Shown one piece after another: positions 52,150-60,636 of a stretch of 64,000 bases of DNA. How positions within the stretch are numbered: the first letter of the stretch is position 1; every line of letters begins with the position of its first letter. The stretch is from assembly GCF_000024265.1 (NCBI RefSeq), contig NC_013204.1, positions 1,848,180 through 1,912,179 on the forward strand, given 5' to 3'. Made by a program: the position numbers and the translations under genes. Below the pieces are notes generated by a model. The model was not told the DNA's origin. It was given only the letters and a program-made list of their open reading frames with translations, and made no database searches. The stretch comes from Eggerthella lenta DSM 2243 (lineage in GTDB: Bacteria > Actinomycetota > Coriobacteriia > Coriobacteriales > Eggerthellaceae).

Positions 52150-53267
52150 TCGAAGGCGTCATGGAGTGCGCTGCATATGCGCTCGGCCGCATGCCCGTCT
52201 CCGTAGGGGTCGGGAGCGGCCGCCATGCGCGCGTACAGCGCCGCATCGCCCAACAGCGCCTCGCACGATGCGCGCACGCCTTCGTACGTCGTGCCGACCA
52301 GGGCGGCGCAGCCCGCTTCAAGCGCTTCGGGACGCTCGGTATCGTCGCGCAGCACGAGCACGGGCACGTCGAGGGCCGGTGCTTCCTCCTGCACGCCGCC
52401 CGAATCCGTCAGCATGAAGGCGCATCGTGCCATGAAGTTGGAGAAATCGGCGTATCCGAGCGGTTCGACGAGGGTGATGCGCGGATGCCCGCCCAGCGCC
52501 CTCTCGGCTATCGCGCGCACGGCGGGGTTCTTGTGCACGGGGTACACCACGCGCACGTCAGCGTGGGCGTCTGCCGTGTCGCGTACTGCAGCGAACATGC
52601 GCTCCATCGGTTCGCCCAGGTTCTCGCGCCGATGGCACGTCAACCCTAAGACGCGCAATCCGTCGAAATCGACCGCTTCGAGAGCCGGCTCCTCGAAGCG
52701 GTAGGAAGAGCTTACCGTTTCAAGGAGCGCGTCGATGACGGTGTTGCCCGTTACCCGGATGCTATCCGGATCGACGCCTTGCGCGAGGAGGTTTGCTCGG
52801 TTGCCTTCGGTGGGGGCGTAGTGCCAGGTGGAGAGGCTTGAGATAAGACGACGGTTCATCTCCTCGGGAAAGGGGGAGTACCGGTTTCCCGATCGCAGGC
52901 CCGCCTCCACGTGCCCCACGGGGATCTGTCGGTAGAACGACGCGAGCGCCAGCGCGAGAGCAGTGGTGGTGTCGCCGTGCACGAGCACTGCGTCGGGCGC
53001 CGCGAGCTCCAGCACGGGGGTCGCGGAGGTCAGAATGCGCGCCGTGAGCCCGTCGAGCGTCTGACGGTCGCGCATGAGGTTCAGGTCATGATCGATGCGC
53101 AAGTCGAACGCAGCCGCCGTCTGGTCGAGCATCTCGCGGTGCTGAGCCGTCGAGAGCGCCTCGACCTCGAACGCCTTGTCGGCTTCGAGCGCGTTCAAAA
53201 CCGGCGCCATCTTAACCGCTTCCGGGCGCGTGCCGAATGCGATGAGCACGCTCTTCCTGCGCTTCAT
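52146..53267 (-). CDS. mnaA: UDP-N-acetylglucosamine 2-epimerase (non-hydrolysing)
   Basis: Interconverts UDP-GlcNAc and UDP-ManNAc for cell-surface glycans. The 373 residues show the family blocks FGTRPEAVKMAPVL, VHGDTTTALA, GHVEAGLRSGNRYSPFPEEMNRR and LTDSGGVQEEAPAL. ATG 53267 was chosen for its GGAGG site; the frame extends upstream over a hairpin. It faces the NfrB-like glycosyltransferase, so the two may serve one surface polymer (inference). Confidence 0.94.
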   Translation of the reverse strand: MKRRKSVLIAFGTRPEAVKMAPVLNALEADKAFEVEALSTAQHREMLDQTAAAFDLRIDHDLNLMRDRQTLDGLTARILTSATPVLELAAPDAVLVHGDTTTALALALASFYRQIPVGHVEAGLRSGNRYSPFPEEMNRRLISSLSTWHYAPTEGNRANLLAQGVDPDSIRVTGNTVIDALLETVSSSYRFEEPALEAVDFDGLRVLGLTCHRRENLGEPMERMFAAVRDTADAHADVRVVYPVHKNPAVRAIAERALGGHPRITLVEPLGYADFSNFMARCAFMLTDSGGVQEEAPALDVPVLVLRDDTERPEALEAGCAALVGTTYEGVRASCEALLGDAALYARMAAAPDPYGDGHAAERICSALHDAFD

Positions 53268-53302
53268 GCAAGCCTCCGTTTCCTTGCGGCTCCAAGACGG
53301 AG

Positions 53303-53328
53303 GAAGGGCCGGCATATGCCGGCCCTTC
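53303..53328. repeat. perfect palindrome in the mnaA leader
   Basis: GAAGGGCCGGCATATGCCGG (from 53303, to 53328) is fully self-complementary over 26 bases. No T-run. It lies between the 24-codon frame and mnaA and could end or slow transcription between them. Confidence 0.6.
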
Positions 53329-53342
53329 TCGTTCGTATCCCG

Positions 53343-53417
53343 TTATGCAAGACGTCGGACGAGCGAAACGCATCCCAACACGCCTAGGAAGCATAGCAGG
53401 GAAACCACGTACCCCAT
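53343..53417 (-). CDS. 24-residue hydrophobic peptide upstream of mnaA
   Basis: ATG at 53417 with a strong AAGGAGG six bases upstream opens 24 codons ending at TAA 53343: MGYVVSLLCFLGVLGCVSLV plus RRLA. One membrane segment with a positive end. A perfect palindrome follows, then mnaA. It may be a small membrane protein or a leader peptide. The ribosome site is the main support; no family is known to me. Confidence 0.55.
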   Translation of the reverse strand: MGYVVSLLCFLGVLGCVSLVRRLA

Positions 53418-53548
53418 GATTCCTCCTTGCAAAGAGCCTACGGTATCCATGGCGCACACGATACCATTCCGCAGACCGAACGCACCAAAGCGTTCATATC
53501 GGTTACCGTGCAGTATCCTAAACGTAACCGCCGCAGATGACGCGGACT

Positions 53549-54115
53549 CTAGCCTGAGAACAGCGCGGTAGACAGCGCCTGCTCGGCTCCGCTCGCCGGC
53601 CCCCATGCGTTGTCCGTGCGCGTGAACGGCAATTCCACCGGGTTGGATTCAGTCGGTTCCACCGAGCCGAGCGCTTCGAGCACCAGCTGGCCGACCTTCT
53701 CGTTGATCTGGTCGGCATCGAGCTCGGCCGTCTGCTCATCTTCTGCCAGCTCCGTCGTAGCCTCCGTAAGCGCTTGGGCGAACGCGTCGAACTTCTTGCA
53801 GGTAAGCACCACGGTCGCCGTGGCGCTGTCGCCGTCCACCTTCACCTCGTCGATGCGGTAGTCGAATCCGTCGAGATAAGCGGCTATGAACGACTTGGCG
53901 TCGATGCCGTAGGTTGCCAGCTGGTCCACCCCGCTGTCGGCCGCCAGCTCGTCGAGCAGCGCCTCGTCGTGGGTCTTCAGGCGTTCCAGCTCGTCGGCCA
54001 CCCCCTGTCGCACCACTTCCTCCGCGCTCGGGCCGCAGGCGCCGAGCGATAGGGCTCCGACGCTCAGCGCGACCGCGGCAAGGCAAGCCGCCACGATCGT
54101 TTTAATGGGTTTCAT
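53549..54115 (-). CDS. Predicted lipoprotein of unknown function
   Basis: A 188-residue lipoprotein. The signal peptide (KPIKTIVAACLAAVALSVGA) ends in a lipobox LGAC, with Cys at about residue 28. The mature part is helical and acidic (EEVVRQGVADELERLKTHDEALLDELA, ATYGIDAKSFIAAYLDGFDYRIDEVKV), like a group of Coriobacteriia lipoproteins without known function. GGAAGGGG stands before the ATG at 54115. A palindromic MerR-type site lies 110 bases upstream. Confidence 0.8.
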   Translation of the reverse strand: MKPIKTIVAACLAAVALSVGALSLGACGPSAEEVVRQGVADELERLKTHDEALLDELAADSGVDQLATYGIDAKSFIAAYLDGFDYRIDEVKVDGDSATATVVLTCKKFDAFAQALTEATTELAEDEQTAELDADQINEKVGQLVLEALGSVEPTESNPVELPFTRTDNAWGPASGAEQALSTALFSG

Positions 54116-54216
54116 CGTTTTCCCCTTCCTGGTATGCGTCGTTCCAGCATAAGGCCTTGCGAGCCTCGCGTCCATCCCGGTTTGTCGGCTTGCTGATCGG
54201 CGACGGCATAATGCGA

Positions 54217-54249
54217 GCGACCGTCTTAGAGCAACTCTAAGACGGTCGC
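54217..54249. promoter_or_regulatory. 15-bp hairpin containing a MerR-type palindrome
   Basis: GCGACCGTCTTAGAG (54217-54231) pairs exactly with 54235-54249 around CAA. The core CTTAGAGCAACTCTAAG (54225-54241) differs by one base from the palindrome before merR at 57306-57322. It may be an operator for the lipoprotein gene, or the terminator of the DUF5996 gene, or both. Confidence 0.5.
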
Positions 54250-54276
54250 ATCGACCGCTGCAGGGGGAGGGGGAGG

Positions 54277-55173
54277 CTAACCGTTCAGCAACGGCTCGGT
54301 GAACCAGTCGCGACGTTCCCAGTTCTGCCGTTCCATGATGCGCGCGAACGTTGAGGAGCAGAACCGACGAACCGCGGCCTGGGGATCGTCGTAACGCAAC
54401 GCATCCTTCAGCCGCAGAAAGTACTCGGAGTTCTCGACATCGAAGAACGCCTCGTCGACATTCGCATCGCTCGACGACCCTTTCTCGATAAACGGATAGG
54501 CCAGTACGAAGAAGGAAGGATCGTTCGTAGCATCGTCGCCCGGCCAGAACCCGAATTCCACGAACTGCTCGTCGAAGGCGACGCGCTCTACTATGGAAGC
54601 CGTGCGTTCGAAGGGACAGGGCTTTCCGGAGAACAGCACGGTCGTCATGTCGAAGGTGCCCCAGAACAGCGAAGGCGGGATCTTCTTCCCGCGAAACGGC
54701 GCCGCGAACCCGCTCAAAGCCCCGCGCGCGAACAGGAACTGACGGAAGCTGCGCCGTGCAGCCGCGGCATCGAACTCGCGCGCGATGTTCTGCCGATCGA
54801 ACGGAACCTCAGTGTGCATTTCCTGCGGGACGGTGTTGATGGCTATCGGATGCCCGATGTTTTCGAGCATCGCCGTGAAACGGCCGTACAGCTCGCTCAC
54901 CGAGACGCACTCTTCGATAGGGAAACGCGCGCAGTCGCCTGCCGCGGTCATCGCGGCCATCTCGGCATCCGCGATGTTCAGTTTAATCTCGAAGCCGTCC
55001 GCGCCGAACGGGATCAGTCCGGTGGTGAAGCCGTTCGCATCGGCATCGAGCACCACTTGCTTCCATTCAGGTTGCGGATCCATCGATTGCAGCTTCGCTT
55101 TTCCCATCATCTGCAGCAGCATATGCACGGTGTCGCACGTGTCGCGCCACTCGCCGTACGTCAATACGTTCAT
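54277..55173 (-). CDS. DUF5996 family protein
   Basis: A 298-residue cytosolic protein. Blocks such as HMLLQMMGKAKLQSMDPQPEWKQ, GFTTGLIPFGADGFEIKLN and VSVSELYGRFTAMLENIG fit DUF5996, a family without known function. No signal peptide or membrane segment. ATG 55173 follows GAGGTG by six bases; a GTG three codons earlier is less likely. It diverges from the acetate transporter. Confidence 0.82.
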   Translation of the reverse strand: MNVLTYGEWRDTCDTVHMLLQMMGKAKLQSMDPQPEWKQVVLDADANGFTTGLIPFGADGFEIKLNIADAEMAAMTAAGDCARFPIEECVSVSELYGRFTAMLENIGHPIAINTVPQEMHTEVPFDRQNIAREFDAAAARRSFRQFLFARGALSGFAAPFRGKKIPPSLFWGTFDMTTVLFSGKPCPFERTASIVERVAFDEQFVEFGFWPGDDATNDPSFFVLAYPFIEKGSSSDANVDEAFFDVENSEYFLRLKDALRYDDPQAAVRRFCSSTFARIMERQNWERRDWFTEPLLNG

Positions 55174-55455
55174 ATCTATCACCTCGCAGCCATCCTACGA
55201 GCGGACGAAGCCGGAACCGCCAGCCGCGGACGGTTCGTCAGACGTTCGTTGGCAAATCGGGATGCCGCCGTACTGCTTGCCCGGCTTATTCCGACGTCGC
55301 AGTTGAGCCTTCGCCCATGCGCGAAAGGACGATCACCGACAAAACAGGTACGTTCGGTAGCTGAAGAAGCATCGGCGTGCTCGGCTGCCCGCAAGCCGGT
55401 ATCATTGCTCAAAATTTACCACTTTAGTAGGAATTAATCGAAAGGAGTTGCGAGC

Positions 55456-56070
55456 ATGGGGGAGATGAAGAAGGAAGAGCGGGGCTCGTGGGCTGATCCG
55501 AGCGCTCTAGGGTTGTTCGGGCTGGCGATAGTCACGCTCGTGGCCTGTTCTCAAAAACTCGGCATCACCGACGGGACGGCGGCTGTCATGGGGTGGGCCA
55601 TTTTCCTCGGGGGATGCGCTCAGCTTATCGCCGGATTGATCGATTTGAGGAAGAACAACGCATTCGGCGGCACCGCGTTTATCGCTTACGGGTTGTTTTG
55701 GCTTGCCATGGCATTCGGCTGGGCGACGACCAACGGCATGTTCGGCTCTTATGCGGCCGAAACGTTCGATCCGCGCCAAACAGGAGCCGCTTTCGTGGCG
55801 TACCTCATCTTGACTGCGTTTATGACCATAGGAGCGCTGCGTACCACGAAAGTGCTGTTCTTCATATTCCTCGCCATTGATTTTCTGTTCGTCGGCTTGG
55901 CTCTAAGCGCGTTCGGGGTTGCTCGGGAAGCGACGCATATGCTCGCCGCGATCAGCGAGCTTGTTATTTCGCTCCTCAGCTTCTACTGCGCGGGCGCCAA
56001 TATCTTGAACAACCACTTCGGGGAGCAATTCCTATCGCTCGGCAACCCCTTCTGGTCGAAAAAATCCTGA
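55456..56070 (+). CDS. satP: Acetate uptake transporter (AceTr, SatP/YaaH family)
   Basis: A six-segment membrane protein of 204 residues for acetate or succinate uptake or release. The N-terminal block DPSALGLFGLA matches the family signature (N-P-A-P-L-G-L), and the C-terminal SFYCAGANILNNHFG is typical. AAAGGAG lies upstream of the ATG. The 3' region after the stop is unusually AT-rich. For a fermenter that makes or uses acetate either direction is possible. Confidence 0.9.
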   Translation: MGEMKKEERGSWADPSALGLFGLAIVTLVACSQKLGITDGTAAVMGWAIFLGGCAQLIAGLIDLRKNNAFGGTAFIAYGLFWLAMAFGWATTNGMFGSYAAETFDPRQTGAAFVAYLILTAFMTIGALRTTKVLFFIFLAIDFLFVGLALSAFGVAREATHMLAAISELVISLLSFYCAGANILNNHFGEQFLSLGNPFWSKKS

Positions 56071-56169
56071 ATATCAGTATAACTTTACATAAGACATATT
56101 ATCAATAAAATAGGTAATTGAGGAGCGGTCGGGGGAGTTTGGGCTGGCGAGCATTCGGAAGCAAAAAGC

Positions 56170-56207
56170 AAAGCGCTGCGGGTTCCGTGCATAACCTGCA
56201 GCGCTTT
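56170..56207 (-). terminator. Rho-independent terminator of the 56232 gene
   Basis: On the - strand AAAGCGCTGC (complement of 56198-56207) pairs with GCAGCGCTTT (complement of 56170-56179), then GCTTTTTGC follows. It lies 25 bases past the stop. Confidence 0.75.
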
Positions 56208-56231
56208 ATGCGGTTTCGACAGCGGATAAGA

Positions 56232-56714
56232 TTATCCCCAGGTCGAGGTCGATCCTGCAGCGCCGATCCCGGCATCCGTCACAGCTCCCGCGTAATCGCC
56301 GCTTTCCATCATCTCGAGTACTACGGGCATCATCAGATAGAACGAAATCGCATTGAGCGTGAGCGCCACGCCGCACACGGCAACGCCGACGATCGCCGAG
56401 CGCTTGAGACGCTGCGCAAGCGCGGATACGTCCGTGCGCTTCTCGATGAGCTTGTTCAGCTTGCGGAGCGCGATGATGGCGCAGGCCAGTCCCACGCCGC
56501 TGAGAAGCACGCCGCCGATGAACAGCGACACGGGTCCGGCCACGCTCGCCACCATGACCATCGTCTGAGCCTTTTTCAGCTCGCGAAGGTCGTTCATGTT
56601 CGACGACGGAACCGGGACGCCGTTAAGCGTCGTCTGCCGGCTGCGATCGTCAGGCTCGCGCCCGGGATCGCGCCCTTGAGGCGGCTCAGGCGGCCTATGT
56701 TCGTTGTCAGTCAT
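56232..56714 (-). CDS. Conserved small membrane protein of unknown function
   Basis: A 160-residue protein with a polar, Pro/Arg-rich first 45 residues and three hydrophobic segments (TMVMVASVAGPVSLFIGGVLL, GVGLACAIIALR, AIVGVAVCGVALTLNAISFYLM). Layout resembles DUF4190-type proteins; no function is known. It ends in its own terminator. Monocistronic. Confidence 0.7.
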   Translation of the reverse strand: MTDNEHRPPEPPQGRDPGREPDDRSRQTTLNGVPVPSSNMNDLRELKKAQTMVMVASVAGPVSLFIGGVLLSGVGLACAIIALRKLNKLIEKRTDVSALAQRLKRSAIVGVAVCGVALTLNAISFYLMMPVVLEMMESGDYAGAVTDAGIGAAGSTSTWG

Positions 56715-56877
56715 GCGCTCTTTCCCTATTTCTCAAAATTTCATAGCCATTGACCTGGGGTTTTGCAAACGAGGCTCTGAGAGCCGTTCTAAGGCCCTAT
56801 TTCGCCTTCGGACGAGCCCTAGGTCATGGAAATCGCGGTTCTTCAAACCGGATTCGGCGAGTACTATACCACGAAGG

Positions 56878-57285
56878 TCATCGAGACTTTCTATCCGTCG
56901 ACAATTCCACACCTGCGGCGCTCAACCGCTTCAAGCTCTCGTCGAGCTCGGCTCGCTGGTACTCGAGCACCGTCTCCTGAGCCCGCACGATGGCCAGCCG
57001 CTCGTCGCGCGTCGCCGCGCCGCGGCGCTGCAACTTCACGTAATACTGGATGCCCTCGATCGACAGGCCGCTTTTCCGAAGCGCATCGACGAAGTACAGC
57101 TGAGCCACATCCGATTGCGAGAACGTGCGGACGCCGCGCGCATCGCGCGCCAGTTGGGGAAAGAACCCGCATTTGTCGTAGTAGCGAATCGTGAACGCGG
57201 AGATGCCCGCCATGTCGGCGACTTCGCTGATGCCGAAGCATGGCAGCGTGTTGTCGGCTTGAGCTCCGTGCTCGCTCGCGTCCAT
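56878..57285 (-). CDS. MerR family transcriptional regulator
   Basis: A 135-residue DNA-binding protein. The MerR winged helix begins at FGISEVADMAGISAFTIRYYDKCGFFPQLARDARGVRTFS, followed by a coiled helix (ERLAIVRAQETVLEYQRAELDESL) for dimer formation. Only scattered cysteines, so metal sensing is not obvious; the build resembles YhcF/NmlR-like members. AAAGGGG precedes the ATG at 57285. A 17-base palindrome 21 bases upstream is its likely operator. Confidence 0.9.
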   Translation of the reverse strand: MDASEHGAQADNTLPCFGISEVADMAGISAFTIRYYDKCGFFPQLARDARGVRTFSQSDVAQLYFVDALRKSGLSIEGIQYYVKLQRRGAATRDERLAIVRAQETVLEYQRAELDESLKRLSAAGVELSTDRKSR

Positions 57286-57305
57286 CGATGCCCCTTTCGC
57301 TCTTG

Positions 57306-57322
57306 CTTAGAGTAACTCTAAG
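57306..57322. promoter_or_regulatory. probable MerR operator upstream of merR
   Basis: CTTAGAGTAACTCTAAG is a near-perfect palindrome of the type bound by MerR-family proteins. On the - strand a TTGAAC (57339-57344) and TAGAGT (57315-57320) flank an 18-base spacer. Autoregulation is likely. Confidence 0.65.
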
Positions 57323-57340
57323 TGGGTGGAAGGATCAGGT

Positions 57341-57790
57341 TCAAAGACTCACGCCGCTGCTGCCGAACCCGCCCGCGCCGCGCTCCGTATCCGGCAGCTC
57401 CGCGCACACGTCGAACGCGGCGTCGGGCACGCGCATGACGACGAGCTGCGCTATGCGGTCGCCCCGCTTGATCGCGAACTCGCTCTGCGGATCGAGGTTG
57501 ACCAGGATGGCCTGGATCTCACCTCGATAGTTGCTGTCGATCAGGCCGGGTGCGTTGACCAGCGATACGCCGTGCTTGATAGCCAGCCCGCTGCGCGGCA
57601 GCACGAACCCGGCGTACCCGCTCGGAATGGCCACGGCGATGCCGCATGGGACGAGCTTGCGTTCGAAGGGCTTCAAGATGTCGTCGCAGGTGGCGCGCAG
57701 ATCTACGCCGGCATCGCCGACGTAGGCGTACGCAGGTACGGGCAGGTCGGGGTCAATCTGCTGCAAAGGAATCGAAACGCGCTCTATCAA
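57341..57790 (-). CDS. dut: dUTP diphosphatase
   Basis: Removes dUTP to keep uracil out of DNA and supplies dUMP. The trimeric dUTPase motifs are all present in 149 residues: DAGVDLRA, PRSGLAIKHG, LIDSNYRGEI, RGDRIAQLV and ERGAGGFGSSG. ATG at 57790 overlaps the nrdR stop by four bases. Pairing with nrdR joins two nucleotide-control genes in one unit. Confidence 0.96.
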   Translation of the reverse strand: MIERVSIPLQQIDPDLPVPAYAYVGDAGVDLRATCDDILKPFERKLVPCGIAVAIPSGYAGFVLPRSGLAIKHGVSLVNAPGLIDSNYRGEIQAILVNLDPQSEFAIKRGDRIAQLVVMRVPDAAFDVCAELPDTERGAGGFGSSGVSL

Positions 57791-58233
57791 CGCAATCCCT
57801 CCAATGCGGCAGCGAACTCCTCGACGTTGCGGAAGTCCTTGTACACGCTCGCGAAGCGCACGTAGGCGACGTCGTCGAGCTTGGCGAGGCGCACGAGCAC
57901 CATATCGCCCAGATCCTTCGAACCGATCTCGTTACGGGAGGCGTTGCGCAGCTCCGCTTCGATGCTGTCGATGAGCGAGGCGATCTGCTCGGGCCCGATG
58001 GGCCGCTTCGCCGCGGCGTTGAGCAGGCCGCGCATGAGCTTCTGACGGTCGTAGGCCTCCGACGATCCGTCAGCCTTGATGACGATGAGCGGATTGTCGC
58101 CCAGGCGTTCGTAGGTGGTGAAACGACGTCCGCATTCGAGGCATTCGCGGCGCCGGCGAATGGCCGTGCCGTCTTCGGAAGGCCTCGAGTCGACCACTTT
58201 CGACTCTGGATTGCCGCAGGAAGGACAACGCAT
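57787..58233 (-). CDS. nrdR: Ribonucleotide reductase repressor NrdR
   Basis: A 148-residue repressor of ribonucleotide reductase genes. The zinc ribbon has CPSCG and CLECGRRF with the RRRREC basic stretch; the ATP-cone follows (IVIKADGSSEAYDRQKLMRGLLNA). No nrd gene is nearby in the window. Overlaps dut. Confidence 0.96.
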   Translation of the reverse strand: MRCPSCGNPESKVVDSRPSEDGTAIRRRRECLECGRRFTTYERLGDNPLIVIKADGSSEAYDRQKLMRGLLNAAAKRPIGPEQIASLIDSIEAELRNASRNEIGSKDLGDMVLVRLAKLDDVAYVRFASVYKDFRNVEEFAAALEGLR

Positions 58234-58337
58234 ACTTGCTCCTTTGCCGATTTTGGGTTCAGCCTAACATACAATATATAGTGGTTCAATCAACATGTCG
58301 GATTCGCGCAAAAAACCTGCACGAGAAGCGCTCCTTC

Positions 58338-59852
58338 CTATCGGACAACGCGCACGTGAGTATCGCCCAGCCCAACCTCCCCTTTCTCCTGCTCGACCTC
58401 GAACACCCAGCGCTCGTCCACGAGCGCGTCGAGGAACTGCTCGTCGTGCGACACGAGCACGAGAGCGCAGGCGCAATGACGCAACACGTCCTGCAAGGCC
58501 TCGATCGAGCGTATATCCAGATGGTTCGTCGGTTCGTCCATGACGATGAGGCGAGGCGACGAGAGCAGGCTACGCGCGATCATGAGCTTGCGCACCTCTC
58601 CCGGGCTCAGCTCCTCGCCGTCGAGCACGCGAGCCGGCGGCGATTCGAGTCGCGCCACGATGGAGAGCACGCGGCCCCGCTCGGCCGTCGGGAGCGCCCG
58701 CAGCTCGACGAGCAACGCGCGGACCTCGTCGTCGGGAACCTCCTGCGGAAAGTACGCCACCCACTCCTCCAACGTCACCCGGCGAAGCAAGGCATGGAGC
58801 AAGGTGGACTTCCCCGCCCCGTTTTTGCCGACGAGCCCGACTCGATCCTCGTTGCCCAGGTACAGCTCGGGATGATGCAGCATGCGCTCCGGGCCGAGCG
58901 GCATGCTGCCTGCGGGGAGGCGGGCGAGCACCTTGCGGGGCGCGGGCGCGGCGTCCAGCTCCAGGGAGCCGCGGCGCTCCTTCTTCGCATCGAGCGCCTC
59001 GAGGCGTTTCTCGGCCACGCCTATGCGCTTGTCCATCTGGGACGAAAGCTTGCCCGCCTTGCCGTCCTGTCCCGTATAGACGGCGAGCTTGATCTTCTCC
59101 CGCCCGTCGCGGTCGTGCCGGTCGAGATGACGCGCCGAGCGCCGGGCGGCCGATCGAGCGGCCACGGCGGCGCGACGATCTCGCTCGGCCTTGATGCGCG
59201 CCAGCTCGCCGCGCGCCTGCCGGCGCTCGGTTCGCACGGTATCTTGGCGCAGCTCGAGCTCCCGGCGCGCCTGGGTGTACGTCCCCGGAATAGCGAGCGC
59301 TCGGCCGGCCTCGATGAACACGCACGACCGCACAAGCTTGTCGAGCAGCGCGCGATCGTGCGATACGAGCAGGCCGACGCCCTTGAAGGAGGAGAGCGCC
59401 TGCGCGACGAGGGCGCGCGTGGGAGCATCGAGGTGGTTCGTCGGCTCGTCGAGCGCCAGCACCTGCGGTTCTGCGGCAAGCGCGCACGCGATCTGGATGC
59501 GCTTGCGCTCGCCATGGGACAGCATAGCGTAGCTCCAGAGCTGCTCGTCCTCGATTTCCAATAGCGAGCGCAGCTTCACCGCCGTCGAACCGTAGTCGCA
59601 GGCGAACTCCTCGAGCGTCTCCGGAGGCGTCGCGGTCGATTGCCGGCACACCGCGCCGCGCACGCGGGGCGTCACGGCGCCTTGATCGGGTGCCAGGGTG
59701 CCGCAGATGCAGTGCACGAGCGTGCTCTTGCCAGCGCCGTTCGGCCCGACGATGCCCGTCCAGCCGCTCGCAAACGCGAGCGAGACGTCGTCGAGCGCAG
59801 GCTGGTCGGCGCCTTCGTAGGTATGGGAAAGATGATGGGCGGTAACGAACAT
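58338..59852 (-). CDS. ABC-F family ATPase
   Basis: A soluble protein of 504 residues with two ATP-binding cassettes and no membrane segments, as in ABC-F translation factors. Cassette 1: GPNGAGKST, LSHGERKR, LALDEPTNHLD. Cassette 2: GKNGAGKST, LSPGEVRK, IVMDEPTNHLD. The linker (about 195-290) is rich in Arg and Lys. Some ABC-F proteins protect ribosomes from antibiotics, others act in translation; sequence alone does not decide. GGAGGT precedes the ATG. A long leader lies upstream. Confidence 0.88.
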   Translation of the reverse strand: MFVTAHHLSHTYEGADQPALDDVSLAFASGWTGIVGPNGAGKSTLVHCICGTLAPDQGAVTPRVRGAVCRQSTATPPETLEEFACDYGSTAVKLRSLLEIEDEQLWSYAMLSHGERKRIQIACALAAEPQVLALDEPTNHLDAPTRALVAQALSSFKGVGLLVSHDRALLDKLVRSCVFIEAGRALAIPGTYTQARRELELRQDTVRTERRQARGELARIKAERDRRAAVAARSAARRSARHLDRHDRDGREKIKLAVYTGQDGKAGKLSSQMDKRIGVAEKRLEALDAKKERRGSLELDAAPAPRKVLARLPAGSMPLGPERMLHHPELYLGNEDRVGLVGKNGAGKSTLLHALLRRVTLEEWVAYFPQEVPDDEVRALLVELRALPTAERGRVLSIVARLESPPARVLDGEELSPGEVRKLMIARSLLSSPRLIVMDEPTNHLDIRSIEALQDVLRHCACALVLVSHDEQFLDALVDERWVFEVEQEKGEVGLGDTHVRVVR

Positions 59853-60245
59853 GGCGACCTCCGTTTAAGAGGCGCACGGGTGGCTCTGCTCAGCGTTCGG
59901 CGATGCCGATGAAGGAAGGCCGCACGGATCGGAAGAGGAAGAAACGCGAGGCGAAGTCGAGAACGATGACGAAAGCGCACCCGATGCGGCTGATTAATGA
60001 ATGCAAGGGGTGAAAAAGGGCTTTCGTTATCGCTTCATGTTCCGTTTCTCCTTCGCGAAGCGCCCGTCCGCATGAGGATGCGTCGGCGCGGCATGATTGG
60101 CTGCTCGCCCGAGTCTAGCACGCCGCAAGCGGCGCGTAAACCCCCGAACGGACGCGCCTCCGGGGTGGCGGAGGCGCTACGCAGCCGCAGAAACGCAGCA
60201 TCTGCGGGTTATGGAACGGCCGCGCGGGGCCGGGAAAGGTCTCGG
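59853..60245 (-). other. 393-bp region upstream of the ABC-F gene
   Basis: No firm gene. On the - strand AAGGAG (60048-60053) stands nine bases before ATG-AAG-CGA-TAA (60027-60038), a three-codon frame that could be a leader peptide for the ABC-F gene. A 9-bp GC hairpin with a six-base loop lies at 60154-60177, downstream of the SOS gene. No U-run attenuator is clear. Confidence 0.35.
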
Positions 60246-60512
60246 CTAGAACCCTGCGAACAGGCTGGCGAGTGCGAGCGCCGCGAACACGCATCCGCCG
60301 ACGACCGCCTGCCAGCGCTGCACGCGGCCGAACGCCACGCCTTGCGCCGAACCCGTGCGCACGGCCGAAACGATGGAGGCGCCGTCGCGATCGGGCAGAA
60401 CCGCATGCTGGGGGAACGCTATGATGCGGGCGCGTCGAGCAGGCGCCGAATCGAGCTTCGGTTGAAGGGCCGACGTTCCCTCGACGGGGCAGTTCATCTC
60501 AAAATTCTTCAT
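60246..60512 (-). CDS. SOS-controlled small membrane protein (YneA-like by position)
   Basis: An 88-residue protein with a polar first 65 residues and one C-terminal membrane segment (WQAVVGGCVFAALALASLFAGF). AGGAGG precedes the ATG at 60512. It is divergent from lexA and has a consensus promoter with a LexA box inside the spacer, so it is part of the SOS response. In other Gram-positives the gene next to lexA is yneA, which stops division; here the LysM domain of YneA is missing and I see no sequence likeness, so the function is inferred from position only. Confidence 0.72.
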   Translation of the reverse strand: MKNFEMNCPVEGTSALQPKLDSAPARRARIIAFPQHAVLPDRDGASIVSAVRTGSAQGVAFGRVQRWQAVVGGCVFAALALASLFAGF

Positions 60513-60536
60513 TTTGTGGCCTCCTGCTCTTGCGTA

Positions 60537-60548
60537 GAACCTTTGTTC
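60537..60548. promoter_or_regulatory. LexA box 1
   Basis: GAACCTTTGTTC fits the Gram-positive SOS consensus GAAC-N4-GTTC. It lies between a weak TTGCGT (60530-60535) and TATAAT (60554-60559), an 18-base spacer, on the lexA strand, pointing to autorepression. Confidence 0.85.
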
Positions 60549-60554
60549 GCGTAT

Positions 60555-60583
60555 ATAATAGGTCGAACAAAGGTTCATGTCAA
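60555..60583 (-). promoter_or_regulatory. SOS promoter of the divergent small gene
   Basis: On the - strand TTGACA (complement of 60578-60583) and TATTAT (complement of 60555-60560) are 17 bases apart. LexA box 2 fills the spacer, so bound LexA would block this strong promoter. Confidence 0.8.
60565..60576. promoter_or_regulatory. LexA box 2
   Basis: GAACAAAGGTTC, again GAAC-N4-GTTC, 28 bases from box 1 and inside the spacer of the divergent promoter. Confidence 0.85.
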
Positions 60584-60636
60584 TAGAAATTTCATACATT
60601 TGTTCGATAGGCGTAGAGGCGACGAAAGGATTACCT

